A stretch of 64,000 nucleotides of DNA from Hymenobacter negativus (GTDB lineage: Bacteria > Bacteroidota > Bacteroidia > Cytophagales > Hymenobacteraceae), in assembly GCF_017571495.1 (NCBI RefSeq), contig NZ_JAGETZ010000001.1, positions 868,001 to 932,000 of the forward strand, given 5' to 3'. The notes under the pieces were generated by a model. It saw only the letters and a program-made list of their open reading frames with translations. It had not been told where the DNA came from and did no database searches. Positions 23,946 to 32,851 of the stretch are shown here, in pieces. The position numbers and the translations under genes are program-made. Position 1 is the first letter of the stretch. Each line of letters begins with the position of its first letter.

Positions 23946-24887
23946 CTAGAATGTCTGTTGCTGCTGGGCCGAGAAGCTGAAGCCGACTTTGCTGCCGCGG
24001 CTTACCTGCTGGTTTTCCAGCTTTTGCTTGACGCTGATTTTCTGAATTTCGGGCAGTAATGGGGCTACCAGGTCATTGTTGACGGCGGCAATCATAGCGC
24101 TTTCCACGAAGAGGCGCATGGCATCGGGCGAAATGATGTTATCCGACATGTCATTGTCGGGTAGCTCCAGCTGTTGCACGCCTTCGAGGAAGTAGTGGTT
24201 CTCGATGTTGACCAACAGGCGGCCCACGAGGTAGCCGGGGTCATTCATGCGCTGGTACTTGATGCTGTCGGCCATGAAGTTGTAGGCCATGATGTGGCCG
24301 AAGAAGCGGCGGCGGAAATCAGCCTCCACGTATTTGCTGGGCATGGGGCCGTACTCGTCGGGAAAGGTGACAATGTTGGAATGCATGACGAATACCAGCA
24401 AGTCGCCCGAAAACCGAATGTGAAACTCCATGTCGTTGATGGACCGATATTCAATCACCACGCTCGAATCGAGGGGCGTGAGCCGGCGCGTGAGCTCCAC
24501 CACCAGTTCCTGCGACACCAGGCGCAAGCAGTCAAAGGCCGCCTGTGTATTGCGAAATATGGCTTGCTTAGCGGTGGACTTTTGCTTGAGGCCCTCAAAA
24601 ATCTGGTCGAGGCGGTCGGCAGGCGCTTGTACCGGTGAGCCGGCTTCGGCCGTAGGATGGTCGTTGGTAGCAGTGGCGCCGCTGTGCCCGGTATCGGACA
24701 CGACAGGGGCTGGCGTGGCCGGCGTTTTCTCGTTCTTCGTGCTGGCGGTTTTGCCGGATTTGGGCCTGGCCGGCTTTCGGGGAGTGCGGAGCGGGGCACT
24801 GATAGGGTCGGCGGCAGGCGTAGCCGCTGGCTCAACCGTGGTGAACAGCTCGGGCTTAGTGCTTTTTTGGGTGGTTGATTTGGCCAT
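23946..24887 (-). CDS. Hypothetical protein with disordered basic N-terminus
   Basis: A 313-residue protein. The first ~95 residues are Pro/Ala/Lys/Thr-rich and probably disordered (PRKPARPKSGKTASTKNEK). The rest is a folded domain with DRLDQIFEGLKQKSTAKQAI, VVIEYRSINDMEFHIRFSGDLLVF and HIMAYNFMADSIKYQRMNDPGY. There is no signal peptide or membrane segment. The family was not recognised. The basic tail could bind nucleic acid; this is only a suggestion. Confidence 0.6.
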   Translation of the reverse strand: MAKSTTQKSTKPELFTTVEPAATPAADPISAPLRTPRKPARPKSGKTASTKNEKTPATPAPVVSDTGHSGATATNDHPTAEAGSPVQAPADRLDQIFEGLKQKSTAKQAIFRNTQAAFDCLRLVSQELVVELTRRLTPLDSSVVIEYRSINDMEFHIRFSGDLLVFVMHSNIVTFPDEYGPMPSKYVEADFRRRFFGHIMAYNFMADSIKYQRMNDPGYLVGRLLVNIENHYFLEGVQQLELPDNDMSDNIISPDAMRLFVESAMIAAVNNDLVAPLLPEIQKISVKQKLENQQVSRGSKVGFSFSAQQQQTF

Positions 24888-25031
24888 GCGAAAAGGGAAT
24901 AGCGCTCTACAAACAGCGGCGCAAGAAAAGAAGACAGTGGGCAGTATCGGTACGGATGGGATGCCGCACCCGGTTATGTTGCTGCTGGTAAAAGGTACGA
25001 AGGCAAGCCGCCGCTTAGTTTCAGTGAATTA

Positions 25032-26207
25032 TTATTCTAATTCAGAATCAACGGGTTTGGCATGTGCGCCCAAGGTTGGTGGGGCCACCAGTTGGGCCGC
25101 TGCTGCCCACCCTGTACTGTAAAATGCTACCGTGCGCAGCCCCGCCCGCAGGCCGCCTGCGCCAGGCAGCAGCATGGCCTGCGCCGAAGGCTGGGCCAGC
25201 GCCTCCCCCACCGAGCGCACGGCACCAGCGGGCACGGCCCGGCGCTCCAGCTCAGCCAGCAGCTCGTCGCCATTCACCTCGGCAATGCGCTCAGTGAGCA
25301 GGGCTTCCAACTCAGCGCGATGGGTCACGCGGGCCGCATTGGTTGCGAAGCGGCCATTGGATGCCCAATCAGGCCGTTCCAGCACCAGGCATAGATGCCG
25401 AAACTGACCATCAGAGCCCACGGCCAGCACCAGCTGCCGGCCATTGGCAGCGGTATAAACAGTGCCATAGGGCACAATGCTGGGGTGGCCCGACCCGAGT
25501 GGCTGCGGGTCACGGCCCGTCACTAAGTATGTGGCGGCCTGATTGGCCAGCGAAGCCAGAGCGCTGTCCAATAAGCTTACCTGCACCAGTGCCCCGCGCC
25601 CGGTTTTTTCCCGTTGGTAAAGCGCCGTCAGCAGGCCTTCCTTCAGCTGGTGAGCGGCCAGCAGGTCGACCATGGCCACAGGCATTTTCTGGGGTGACTG
25701 GCCGGGACCGGCGGCGTTGAGGTGCATGAAGCCGGCCTCAGCTTGCAGCACGGCGTCGTAGCCGGCACGGGGCGCATCGGGGCCGTAGCCAGTGAGGTGG
25801 CCGTAGATAAGGCGCGGGTTTGCTTTGGAAAGCGTGGCGTAGTCGGCGCGCAGCTTCTCGGCATCGCCGGGCTTATAGCTGGCCAGAATGATGTCGGCAG
25901 AAGCGGCCAGGCGGTGCAGCTCAGCTTGGCCAGGGGCCGTAGTCAGGTCCAGTATCAGCGACTGCTTGCCCCAGTTGGAGGCCGCGAAATAAGCCGAAAC
26001 CGAAGCATCGCCCGCCTCAGAACTAGCCGCTGTTTCAGCCGCTGTTTTCCAGGTACGGGTGACGTCGCCGGCCGGGCTTTCAATTTTCAGCACTTCGGCC
26101 CCCAGCTCTGCAAAAAACTGGCCCACCTGCGGGCCGGCCAACACGGAGGCCAGCTCAAGGATACGCAGCTGAGCAAAGGGTAATGCCACTGGGAAATCAG
26201 GTATCAT
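25032..26207 (-). CDS. CaiB/BaiF family CoA transferase (class III)
   Basis: A 391-residue protein starting at ATG 26207 (MIPDFPVALPFAQLRILE). It carries LASVLAGPQVGQFFAELGAEVLKIE, the CoA-transferase opening, and GYDAVLQAEAGFM, which includes the Asp that forms the acyl intermediate. The block GHPSIVPYGTVYTA also fits the family. Class III enzymes move CoA between carboxylic acids; racemase-type members also exist. The substrate is unknown. A longer start at 26282 adds residues with no similarity. Confidence 0.88.
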   Translation of the reverse strand: MIPDFPVALPFAQLRILELASVLAGPQVGQFFAELGAEVLKIESPAGDVTRTWKTAAETAASSEAGDASVSAYFAASNWGKQSLILDLTTAPGQAELHRLAASADIILASYKPGDAEKLRADYATLSKANPRLIYGHLTGYGPDAPRAGYDAVLQAEAGFMHLNAAGPGQSPQKMPVAMVDLLAAHQLKEGLLTALYQREKTGRGALVQVSLLDSALASLANQAATYLVTGRDPQPLGSGHPSIVPYGTVYTAANGRQLVLAVGSDGQFRHLCLVLERPDWASNGRFATNAARVTHRAELEALLTERIAEVNGDELLAELERRAVPAGAVRSVGEALAQPSAQAMLLPGAGGLRAGLRTVAFYSTGWAAAAQLVAPPTLGAHAKPVDSELE

Positions 26208-26223
26208 AATTCGAATCAATTGG

Positions 26224-26619
26224 TTAAGCCAATGGCCAGCTTCCGTGCAGGAACGTTTGATAGCGAGCGGGCTGCCGCTCACCGGCCGCTATTACCCACA
26301 GCTCGTTGCCATCGCGCACGCATTGCAGGTGCAAGTCATTGTAGCCCAGATACACCATATCGCCTTGGCCGGACCAGTCCCGGACCTGCGCCCGTACATC
26401 GCGCAAAACCTGCTGAAAATCGTCCTTGCTCAACCACGCGCTTGCGTTGCGAATGGGCTGCGCGTCAGTACCCAGCAGGGCGGCAAAGGTGCCACCGCCA
26501 CGCCTTGGCAGAAGCAGCGGCTGCGTCCACCAATTTGCCTCAAAGCCATCGTATAGCAGCACGGGCGTAGCGGGCAGGTAGTTGGGGGCAATGAGCATAC
26601 TTTTAGGGAAAGGGTACAT
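26224..26619 (-). CDS. Hypothetical protein (131 aa) downstream of the ABC genes
   Basis: The start is chosen at ATG 26619 (MYPFPKSMLIAPNYLPA). ATG 26598 and 26655 are alternatives, and the still longer frame runs into the ABC gene. The product is soluble, rich in Trp/Tyr, with FEANWWTQPLLLPRRGG and GDMVYLGYNDLHLQCV. No family was recognised. It is the third gene of a possible three-gene transcript (27688 to 26224). Confidence 0.5.
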   Translation of the reverse strand: MYPFPKSMLIAPNYLPATPVLLYDGFEANWWTQPLLLPRRGGGTFAALLGTDAQPIRNASAWLSKDDFQQVLRDVRAQVRDWSGQGDMVYLGYNDLHLQCVRDGNELWVIAAGERQPARYQTFLHGSWPLA

Positions 26620-26663
26620 AATCGACACTTCAGCCGCAAGAGCCGATGGCTTCATGCGGGACC

Positions 26664-27359
26664 TCAGCGAGCCAGGTAGCCGTAGTCGAGCAGCTCTTCG
26701 CGCGGGTGGGCGCCTAGCTTTAGCAAGCGGCCTTGGTGCAGCAAATAAACGACGTCGCACAGTGGCAACACCTCGGCATAGCGGTGGTCGGTGAGTACAA
26801 TGCCTTTGCGCTGGCAGGCGCGACGCATTTCCGCGCCAAGGGTTTCGATGTGCACCGGCATAACGCCAGTGAAAGGCTCATCAAACAGCGAAAAAACCGT
26901 GTCGGCATGAAGCAGCAGCAACACCTGCACCAGCCGCAAGGTGCCACCCGATAATTCCCCGGGCCGGTGGTTGAGCTGCGCCCGCAACTCCGGGAATGCG
27001 GCCGTGGCCTCGTCCAGCCCGACGCCCAGCATGCGGGCTGCCTGGCGGAGCGACAGATTTGGCGGCAGCAGTTGCGCCTGCGGCAGGTAGTTGAGCAGGC
27101 CCGGCGTGCGGAAGGCGGGCACGGTCCGGTGGCCATCCACGCGCACGGAGGCATCGGGCACGGTGCGGGCCCCAAAGATGGTTTGAAGCAGCGTGGATTT
27201 GCCGCTGCCGTTGCGGCCCAGCAAGCCGGTTATCTGGCCAGCCTGAGCTCGCAGGTAAATGTCGCTGAGAATTTTGCGGCCATCAAACGCCAGCTGAATG
27301 CCATCGGCTTCGAGCACGGCCCTACCAGGCCCAGCAGCTTCGCGAAGGAGCGGGCTCAT
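26664..27359 (-). CDS. ABC transporter ATP-binding protein
   Basis: A 231-residue ATPase with Walker A GLLGRNGSGKSTLL, an ABC signature region LSGGTLRLVQVLLLL, Walker B-like FSLFDEPFTG and the H-loop LTDH. The start ATG at 27359 overlaps the stop of the 110-residue membrane protein gene (TCAT at 27356-27359), so the two are coupled. The first 14 residues are variable. It probably energises a small export or drug-resistance type transporter; the cargo is unknown. Confidence 0.85.
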   Translation of the reverse strand: MSPLLREAAGPGRAVLEADGIQLAFDGRKILSDIYLRAQAGQITGLLGRNGSGKSTLLQTIFGARTVPDASVRVDGHRTVPAFRTPGLLNYLPQAQLLPPNLSLRQAARMLGVGLDEATAAFPELRAQLNHRPGELSGGTLRLVQVLLLLHADTVFSLFDEPFTGVMPVHIETLGAEMRRACQRKGIVLTDHRYAEVLPLCDVVYLLHQGRLLKLGAHPREELLDYGYLAR

Positions 27360-27688
27360 GCAAGCAAAGACTTTAGGAGGACTGCCACGCCCAGGAACAG
27401 TAGGCTGTCCAGCGCAGCCAGGCTGGTCCACAGGCGTCGGCGCGTCAGGCCCAGGTTGAAGAAAAACCAGTATTGGTCGGGCCGCATTTGCTCGGCCAGG
27501 TAGCACACCACTGGGTAAGTCAGCACCTTCACCAGCAGCAGCGTGGGCAGGCTCCCGCCCGCTTTTCCCTCCAGCAATAGCGGCAGCAGCACAAACCCGA
27601 GCAACAATGCACTCACACCTAATACAAACGGCGCGACGCTGCGGTAAAAAAGCAGGACGGCCCGCATCTGGGTAACCACTCGAATCAT
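27356..27688 (-). CDS. Small membrane protein coupled to the ABC ATPase
   Basis: A 110-residue protein with three clear hydrophobic stretches (SVAPFVLGVSALLLGFVLLP, LPTLLLVKVLTYPVVCYLA, LAALDSLLFLGVAVLLKSLL). It is far shorter than usual ABC permeases. Its stop overlaps the ATPase start by four bases. It may be a minimal membrane subunit, or a regulatory subunit while the true permease is elsewhere. A TTACTTTGCC sequence at about 27697-27706 on the minus strand, 10 bases upstream of ATG 27688, resembles a -7 box. Confidence 0.65.
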   Translation of the reverse strand: MIRVVTQMRAVLLFYRSVAPFVLGVSALLLGFVLLPLLLEGKAGGSLPTLLLVKVLTYPVVCYLAEQMRPDQYWFFFNLGLTRRRLWTSLAALDSLLFLGVAVLLKSLLA

Positions 27689-27733
27689 ACGATGGCAAAG
27701 TAATTGGGAGGTTCCAACGTGGAGCGGCCCTAA

Positions 27734-28474
27734 TTATTCTACCCGGCCCGTTCGCGCAAATACCGGAAACGTAACCTCCCGCTCGCCGGCACCCCACAGC
27801 CGCGTCAGCTCCTCTGCAATCAGTGCCACGGCGTCTTCGCCCCGCTCCTTCTGGTATTTCGCCACGCTCGACCACGTGCGCAGGTACTGCAAAAACCACG
27901 CGGCCGACCACTGCCGCCGCACCGCGAAATGGGCCCGCTGCACCTCCGCAAATGGGAACGGGATGCGAGCGTACTCATCGTCGATGTGCCAGCGGTTGGC
28001 ATCCCAATAAGGCCCCATCATGTCGCGGTAAAAATGCTGGACGAGCGGGTCGACTTCCGGACTGATTTGGATGAGGCCGTAGCCCCACTCGGCCAGCACG
28101 GCGCCGGGCCGGGCCACGCGGCGCACCTCGGCGTGGTAGGCTTCGGGCTCGAACCAATGCACTGCCTGTGCTACGGTAATAAGGTCGAAACGCTGGTTGG
28201 GGAAGGGTGTGTGCTCGGCGGTGGCAGGCTGGTAGCTGATGTTAGAGCGCGGCGGGGCCTGGGCCAACTGCTTTTCGCTGAGGTCGGTGGCATCGACGCG
28301 CACGAAAGAATCGGCCAGCACCACGGCTACCTGGCCGTTGCCGGTGGCGCAATCCCAGGCCCGCTCCCGGCTCTCCACCTGGGGCAATAGCCAGTCGTAG
28401 AGCTCTGCGGGGTAATCGATGCGGTAGCGGGCATAATCGGCAGCCTGGGCAGAAAAACGGTCGAGGGAGGACAT
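27734..28474 (-). CDS. Class I SAM-dependent methyltransferase
   Basis: A 246-residue soluble protein with a Rossmann methyltransferase core: WDCATGNGQVAVVLA (motif I), VDATDLSEKQL, PATAEHTPFPNQRFDLITVAQAVHWF and the post-core RPGAVLAEWGYG. It resembles the UbiE/TMT group that acts on small molecules, but the substrate is unknown. It starts at ATG 28474 and ends 45 bases before the start region of the small ABC membrane protein gene. Confidence 0.85.
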   Translation of the reverse strand: MSSLDRFSAQAADYARYRIDYPAELYDWLLPQVESRERAWDCATGNGQVAVVLADSFVRVDATDLSEKQLAQAPPRSNISYQPATAEHTPFPNQRFDLITVAQAVHWFEPEAYHAEVRRVARPGAVLAEWGYGLIQISPEVDPLVQHFYRDMMGPYWDANRWHIDDEYARIPFPFAEVQRAHFAVRRQWSAAWFLQYLRTWSSVAKYQKERGEDAVALIAEELTRLWGAGEREVTFPVFARTGRVE

Positions 28475-28496
28475 GAGTGGGCTTATTAAGAACCCT

Positions 28497-28608
28497 AAAG
28501 AACGTCATGCGGAAGCGTAGCCGAGGCATTTTGCGTGGCATGGCAATACAGTGAGCCTACCCAGCTAATGGCACGCGAGATGCCTCGGCTACGCTCCGCA
28601 TAACGTTC
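28497..28608. repeat. Long REP-like inverted repeat (GAACGTCATGC family)
   Basis: The left arm AAAGAACGTCATGCGGAAGC and on (28497-28530) pairs with the right arm ending CTCCGCATAACGTTC (to 28608); inner segments GTAGCCGAGGCAT / ATGCCTCGGCTAC are perfectly complementary. A 48-bp centre with GCGTG / CACGC forms a second stem. It lies between the methyltransferase and the DEAD-box gene, which diverge. Confidence 0.85.
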
Positions 28609-28730
28609 AGTATGCAACGGTTGACTCGCATGCCAGCCTCCGCCCCGCCTGCCGTATCTTTACCTCAAATCAAGCGGTTTGCTGACCACGGCATCAAGGT
28701 CAGCCTTTTACAACTTTTATTAGCTGAACC

Positions 28731-30494
28731 TTGACGTTTCACGAATTTAGCCTCCATGACGACCTGCTGGCCGGCATCGACGCCATGAACTACCAGCAGG
28801 CCACTCCCATTCAGGAGCAGGCCATCCCCAAAATCATCGAAGGCAAAGACCTGATTGCCTGCGCCCAAACCGGCACCGGCAAAACTGCCGCCTACCTCCT
28901 ACCGCTGCTCGACAAGATTTCGCACGCTAAGCACGGCCACACTACCACCCTCATCCTGGTGCCTACCCGCGAGCTGGCTACCCAAATCGACGAGCAGGTG
29001 ATGGGCTTTGGCTACTACGTGGAAGCCAGCAGCATTGCCATCTACGGCGGCGGCAAATCTGAGAACTGGGAGCAGCAGAAACGCGCCCTCACTTCGGGAG
29101 CCGACATCATCATTGCCACGCCCGGCCGCCTCATTGCGCACCTGCAAATGGGCTACGTGAAGTTCGACCAAATCAAGTACCTCGTGCTGGATGAGGCCGA
29201 TAAGATGATGGACATGGGCTTCAGCGATGACATCTTCAACATCGTGCGCCAGCTGCCCAAGGAGCGCCAGACGCTGCTGTTCTCGGCCACCATGCCGGGC
29301 AAAATCCGGGAGTTCTCGCAGCAGATTCTCAACAACCCCGACGAAATCCGACTGGCCGTTTCCAAGCCCGCCGCTGGCATCGACCAGCAGTTCTACATGG
29401 CGTACGACCGCCAGAAAATCTACATTCTGGAGCACATCATCAAAACCCAGGATGTGCAGAGTATGGTGCTTTTCACCAGTCAGAAGGCGGCTGTGGGCGG
29501 CATTGTGAAAGCTGTGAACAAGCTCGGCATCGAAGCCCGTGGCATCAGCTCCGACCGCACTCAGGAAGAGCGCGAGGAAATCATGCGCGCCTTTAAAAAC
29601 AAGCAGTTCCCCATTCTGGTAGCCACCGACGTGCTGAGCCGCGGTATCGACATCGACTCGCTAAGCCACGTGGTGAACTACGACATTCCCCGCGCCGCCG
29701 AGGACTACGTGCACCGCATCGGCCGCACGGCCCGCGCCGCCACCAAAGGCACGGCCATCACCTTCATCTCGGACCAGGACCAGGACCGGGTGGTGAAGAT
29801 TGAGAAGCTCATTGAGCGCGACATCGAGAAGCAGAAAATCACCGAAGAGCTTGGCCTGGGCGAAGCGCCGGAATTCGACCCCAAACGCTTCGCCGGCCTG
29901 GGTGGTAAAATCGGGGGCCGCCCGGCCCGTGGCGGCAACGGCGGCGGACCTGGTGGCGGAAGCCGCGAGCGTGGGCCCCGTGCCGCAGGTGGTGACCGTG
30001 GCCCACGCCGCGAAGGTGGCGGTGGAGGCCGGGACGGTGGCCGCGACGGCAGCCGCCCGCCCCGCCGCGACGCGCCCGACCCCAAAGACCCCAAACACCT
30101 GGAGCGTCTGGCAAATGCCAAAAATGCCCTGGCCGCCCTCGATGCCGGCCATGCACCCAGCGTGCCCTATCAGCGTCCACCCCGCCCCGAAGGCGAAGAA
30201 CGGCGCGACCGGGGCCCCCGCCCCGAGCGCACCCCGCGCCCGGAAGGTGAAGCCCGCCCACCCCGCGAGCCCCGCGCACCACGCCCGGAAGGCGAAGGCC
30301 GCCCGCCCCGTGAGCCCCGGCTCGAAGGCGAACCAAAGGACAGCGCAAGCCAAACCCGCGAGCCCCGCGCTGAAGGCGAACGTCGCCGCAGCCGCGGTGG
30401 CCGCAACCGTGGCAAAGGCCGGGGCCCCCATCCGGAAGGCTCGTCGGCTCCTGCCGGGGGCGATGCCCCAGCCGCACCGGTTGCCGCCGAGTAG
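28731..30494 (+). CDS. DEAD-box RNA helicase with RGG/Pro-rich tail
   Basis: A 587-residue protein with all core motifs: AQTGTGKTAAY (I), PTRELATQI (Ia), DEAD (II), SAT (III) and HRIGRTAR (VI). The Q motif region is ATPIQEQAI. The start must be TTG 28731 (MTFHEFSLHDDLL); the next in-frame ATG (28785) would remove part of the Q-motif region. From about residue 400 the chain is a long disordered tail: a Gly/Arg section (GGNGGGPGGGSRERGPR) and then repeats like PRPEGExRPPREPR. Such tails bind RNA. RhlE/CsdA-like roles in RNA remodelling or cold growth are expected. Confidence 0.92.
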   Translation: MTFHEFSLHDDLLAGIDAMNYQQATPIQEQAIPKIIEGKDLIACAQTGTGKTAAYLLPLLDKISHAKHGHTTTLILVPTRELATQIDEQVMGFGYYVEASSIAIYGGGKSENWEQQKRALTSGADIIIATPGRLIAHLQMGYVKFDQIKYLVLDEADKMMDMGFSDDIFNIVRQLPKERQTLLFSATMPGKIREFSQQILNNPDEIRLAVSKPAAGIDQQFYMAYDRQKIYILEHIIKTQDVQSMVLFTSQKAAVGGIVKAVNKLGIEARGISSDRTQEEREEIMRAFKNKQFPILVATDVLSRGIDIDSLSHVVNYDIPRAAEDYVHRIGRTARAATKGTAITFISDQDQDRVVKIEKLIERDIEKQKITEELGLGEAPEFDPKRFAGLGGKIGGRPARGGNGGGPGGGSRERGPRAAGGDRGPRREGGGGGRDGGRDGSRPPRRDAPDPKDPKHLERLANAKNALAALDAGHAPSVPYQRPPRPEGEERRDRGPRPERTPRPEGEARPPREPRAPRPEGEGRPPREPRLEGEPKDSASQTREPRAEGERRRSRGGRNRGKGRGPHPEGSSAPAGGDAPAAPVAAE

Positions 30495-30502
30495 CTTCTG
30501 AT

Positions 30503-30556
30503 ATGCAATCAAAAAAGCCCTGTCGCCGTTTGGCGACAGGGCTTTTTTGATTGCAT
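30503..30556. terminator. Strong bidirectional terminator, 25-bp perfect stem
   Basis: Arms 30503-30527 and 30532-30556 are perfectly complementary around the loop GTTT. The GC core GCCCTGTCGCC is flanked by A6 and T6 tracts. It ends the helicase gene and the convergent PL1 gene. Confidence 0.9.
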
Positions 30557-30568
30557 TTGGGCTGGGTG

Positions 30569-32851
30569 CTAGCGCACTTCCACCCGCAGCGTCTGCTTAC
30601 CCTCGTTGCTCACAACCAATAAGGTGTAGGTACCAGGCTTCAGGCCGGCATTGCCAAGGGCTACGGAGTGCGAGCCAGCCTCGTAGGTTCGCTCAGGCAG
30701 GGTTTTCACTAATAGGCCCATGGCATCCACGAGCCGGACGGTGACCGGGCTTTTGGCAGCCAATTCAAAGGTGAACACCGAGTTTGGCGCAGCGGGATTA
30801 GGGTATAAGCGCAGTGCTGCCAGGGGCTGGGTGGCTTTTTCAGCCCTGTTTTCAGCAGTTTGCATGCCCTCAGAGGCGGCAGCAGTTGCCCGGGCGGCAC
30901 CGCAGGAGGCAGCAGTTGGGCTGTTGCCCACAATTTCAATCCAGTCAATGTTGGCGAATTCATTGCCGACAATGGTTTCCAGGCGGATGGCATTAGCCCC
31001 GGCGGCGAGTGCTACGCTGGCCGTGGTAGTGGTCCAGGTAGTCCAGCTGCTGGTTTTGGGGAAGGGCACGCTGCTCACGGCGGTGGCCCCATTCACCAGC
31101 ACTTTGGCGGAGGTAGCGCTGCTAGAACTGGCATTAGCATAACGCCAGCGCAGGGTGTAGGTACCCGTAGCGGGCACGCTCACCCGCCAGTCGATGCCAC
31201 GGGCCACGGAGTTGGAGATGTTGACGTAATAGCCATTGTCGGCTCCGGTGTAGGAGCTCTGGCGGGAGCCCTCAATGTCGCAATAGCCATTACCGAAAGC
31301 TGCAGCATCCTCAATACGGAGCGTGGTGGTTCCCCCGCCACTGGTGGCCGTGAAGTTGGCCGTGGCCGTGCTGTTGGCATTCACCGTCACCGTGGTCGTG
31401 GCCGTGGTGGCTGTGGAAGCGCCGCTCCAACCACTGAAGGCGTAGCCCGCCGCCGGCACAGCCGTGAGCGTAACGACCGTGCCAGCGGCATAACTGCTGG
31501 CGTTCGGGCTGCGCGTAATCGTGCCGCCCGCCGTTGGGCTGGCGGTCGTGGTGAGCGTATACGTGGTGGCGGTGCTCGGCGTGAAAGTGGCCGTGGCCGT
31601 GCTGTTGGCGGTCACCGTCACGCTGGTCGTAGCACTGCTGCCGCTGGCCGCCCCGCTCCAGCCCGCGAACACGTAGCCCGCCGCGGGTACCGCCGTGAGC
31701 GTGACCACCGTGCCAGTGGCGTAGCTGCTGGCATTCGGGCTGCGCGTGATGGTGCCACCGGCGGCGGGGCTCGCCGACGTCGTCAGCGTGTACGAAGTAG
31801 GTGTGGTGCCACCGCCACAGCAGCTGGTGGGACTGCTTAGGGTAGCGCCGGCCCCACAAGTGGCGCTGGTGACCTGGGCTTTCACATTGGCAGCCGGAGT
31901 GATGGTCAGCGAGTAAGGCGGCGTGAAAGCGGTGCCGCTGCCAGCAGTATTGCCAGTGGTGCCCACAAACACATTGTTCAGCGAGGAAACGGCCGTGAAA
32001 TCATTCTCGAACAAGTCGATGGGATTGTTCACGTTTTCAAAATAGTTGCTCTCAACCCGTAGGTCCGATTCGAAGCCGGCCCGCACGCAGTGGTTGTTGC
32101 CCGCGCAGCTAAAGTAGCTGTTGACAATGTGCACCTTCCCAAACCGTACGCGGGGCATCCGCTCCTTACAGCCCTGGGCCCACCAGCAATTCTGCATGGT
32201 GACGCGCAGCTTGCCCCGGTCGCTGGTGGCCCCATCGCTGGAACCAAACAGATTGGAGAACCGGTGGTCATCAGCCCCGCCCGAGCCGCCGGCAATGGGT
32301 GGCTTCAGGTAAACAAACCGGCACCAGGTGACGGAGATATAATCCGCCTGGTTCTTGATGTCGAGGTTGCCGTCCACACCATCTTGAAAATCACAATGGT
32401 CGACCCAGACGTTGGTGCAGTTGTCAATGGTCATGTTGTCATTCCCATCGGTGTCGTAGGCCCCAGGACCTTCAAACGTGACGTTTTTGAAGATAATATT
32501 GCTGCACCGCTTGATGTACATCGCGCCCGAGCCACTCGCCGTGCGGTCGGAGGTTACCAGCCTGGAGCCGGGCAATCCGTAAATGGTTTTGCCGGTTTGG
32601 TCCTGAAAACTGATTCTGCCTGCCGCGGGGAAAGTGATGGTTCCTGAGATGTGGACGACTTTCACGGCGGCATTGGTCACCGCATTTTTAAAATCGGTGT
32701 AGTTGCTTACGACCGTAGGCGTGGCCGTACCGCCACCGGTGGTACCGCCGTTTTGCGTGGCCCAGCCAGTAACGGCACACGTCTGGGCAGCCGCACTGAA
32801 GCCGACGAGCAGCCCCAGCAGGACAAACAAGGAAATAAAGCTGTTTTTCAT
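30569..32851 (-). CDS. Secreted PL1-type pectate lyase with repeat, CBM and T9SS domains
   Basis: A 760-residue protein starting at ATG 32851 with a signal peptide (FVLLGLLVGFSAAAQ). The N-terminal ~370 residues form a PL1 beta-helix: NVWVDHCDFQDGVDGNLD, ISVTWCRFVY and RMPRVRFGKVHIVNSYF are typical. Two InlB/bacterial-type repeats of ~72 residues follow (YTLTTxASPxAGGTITRSPN, ending GWSG), then a CBM6/35-like module (LRIEDAAAFGNGYC to IDWIEIVG) and a T9SS sorting domain (LYPNPAAPNSVFTF to the end). It should cleave polygalacturonate by beta-elimination outside the cell. The C-terminal half is nearly identical to that of the PL9 gene upstream. Confidence 0.9.
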   Translation of the reverse strand: MKNSFISLFVLLGLLVGFSAAAQTCAVTGWATQNGGTTGGGTATPTVVSNYTDFKNAVTNAAVKVVHISGTITFPAAGRISFQDQTGKTIYGLPGSRLVTSDRTASGSGAMYIKRCSNIIFKNVTFEGPGAYDTDGNDNMTIDNCTNVWVDHCDFQDGVDGNLDIKNQADYISVTWCRFVYLKPPIAGGSGGADDHRFSNLFGSSDGATSDRGKLRVTMQNCWWAQGCKERMPRVRFGKVHIVNSYFSCAGNNHCVRAGFESDLRVESNYFENVNNPIDLFENDFTAVSSLNNVFVGTTGNTAGSGTAFTPPYSLTITPAANVKAQVTSATCGAGATLSSPTSCCGGGTTPTSYTLTTSASPAAGGTITRSPNASSYATGTVVTLTAVPAAGYVFAGWSGAASGSSATTSVTVTANSTATATFTPSTATTYTLTTTASPTAGGTITRSPNASSYAAGTVVTLTAVPAAGYAFSGWSGASTATTATTTVTVNANSTATANFTATSGGGTTTLRIEDAAAFGNGYCDIEGSRQSSYTGADNGYYVNISNSVARGIDWRVSVPATGTYTLRWRYANASSSSATSAKVLVNGATAVSSVPFPKTSSWTTWTTTTASVALAAGANAIRLETIVGNEFANIDWIEIVGNSPTAASCGAARATAAASEGMQTAENRAEKATQPLAALRLYPNPAAPNSVFTFELAAKSPVTVRLVDAMGLLVKTLPERTYEAGSHSVALGNAGLKPGTYTLLVVSNEGKQTLRVEVR

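Noticed and set aside
30860..31840. Plus-strand Arg/Gly-rich frame across the PL1 gene, and a similar one at 33843-34427
   Set aside because: They are antisense to the repeated C-terminal cassette, which explains both the repeats and the similarity between them.
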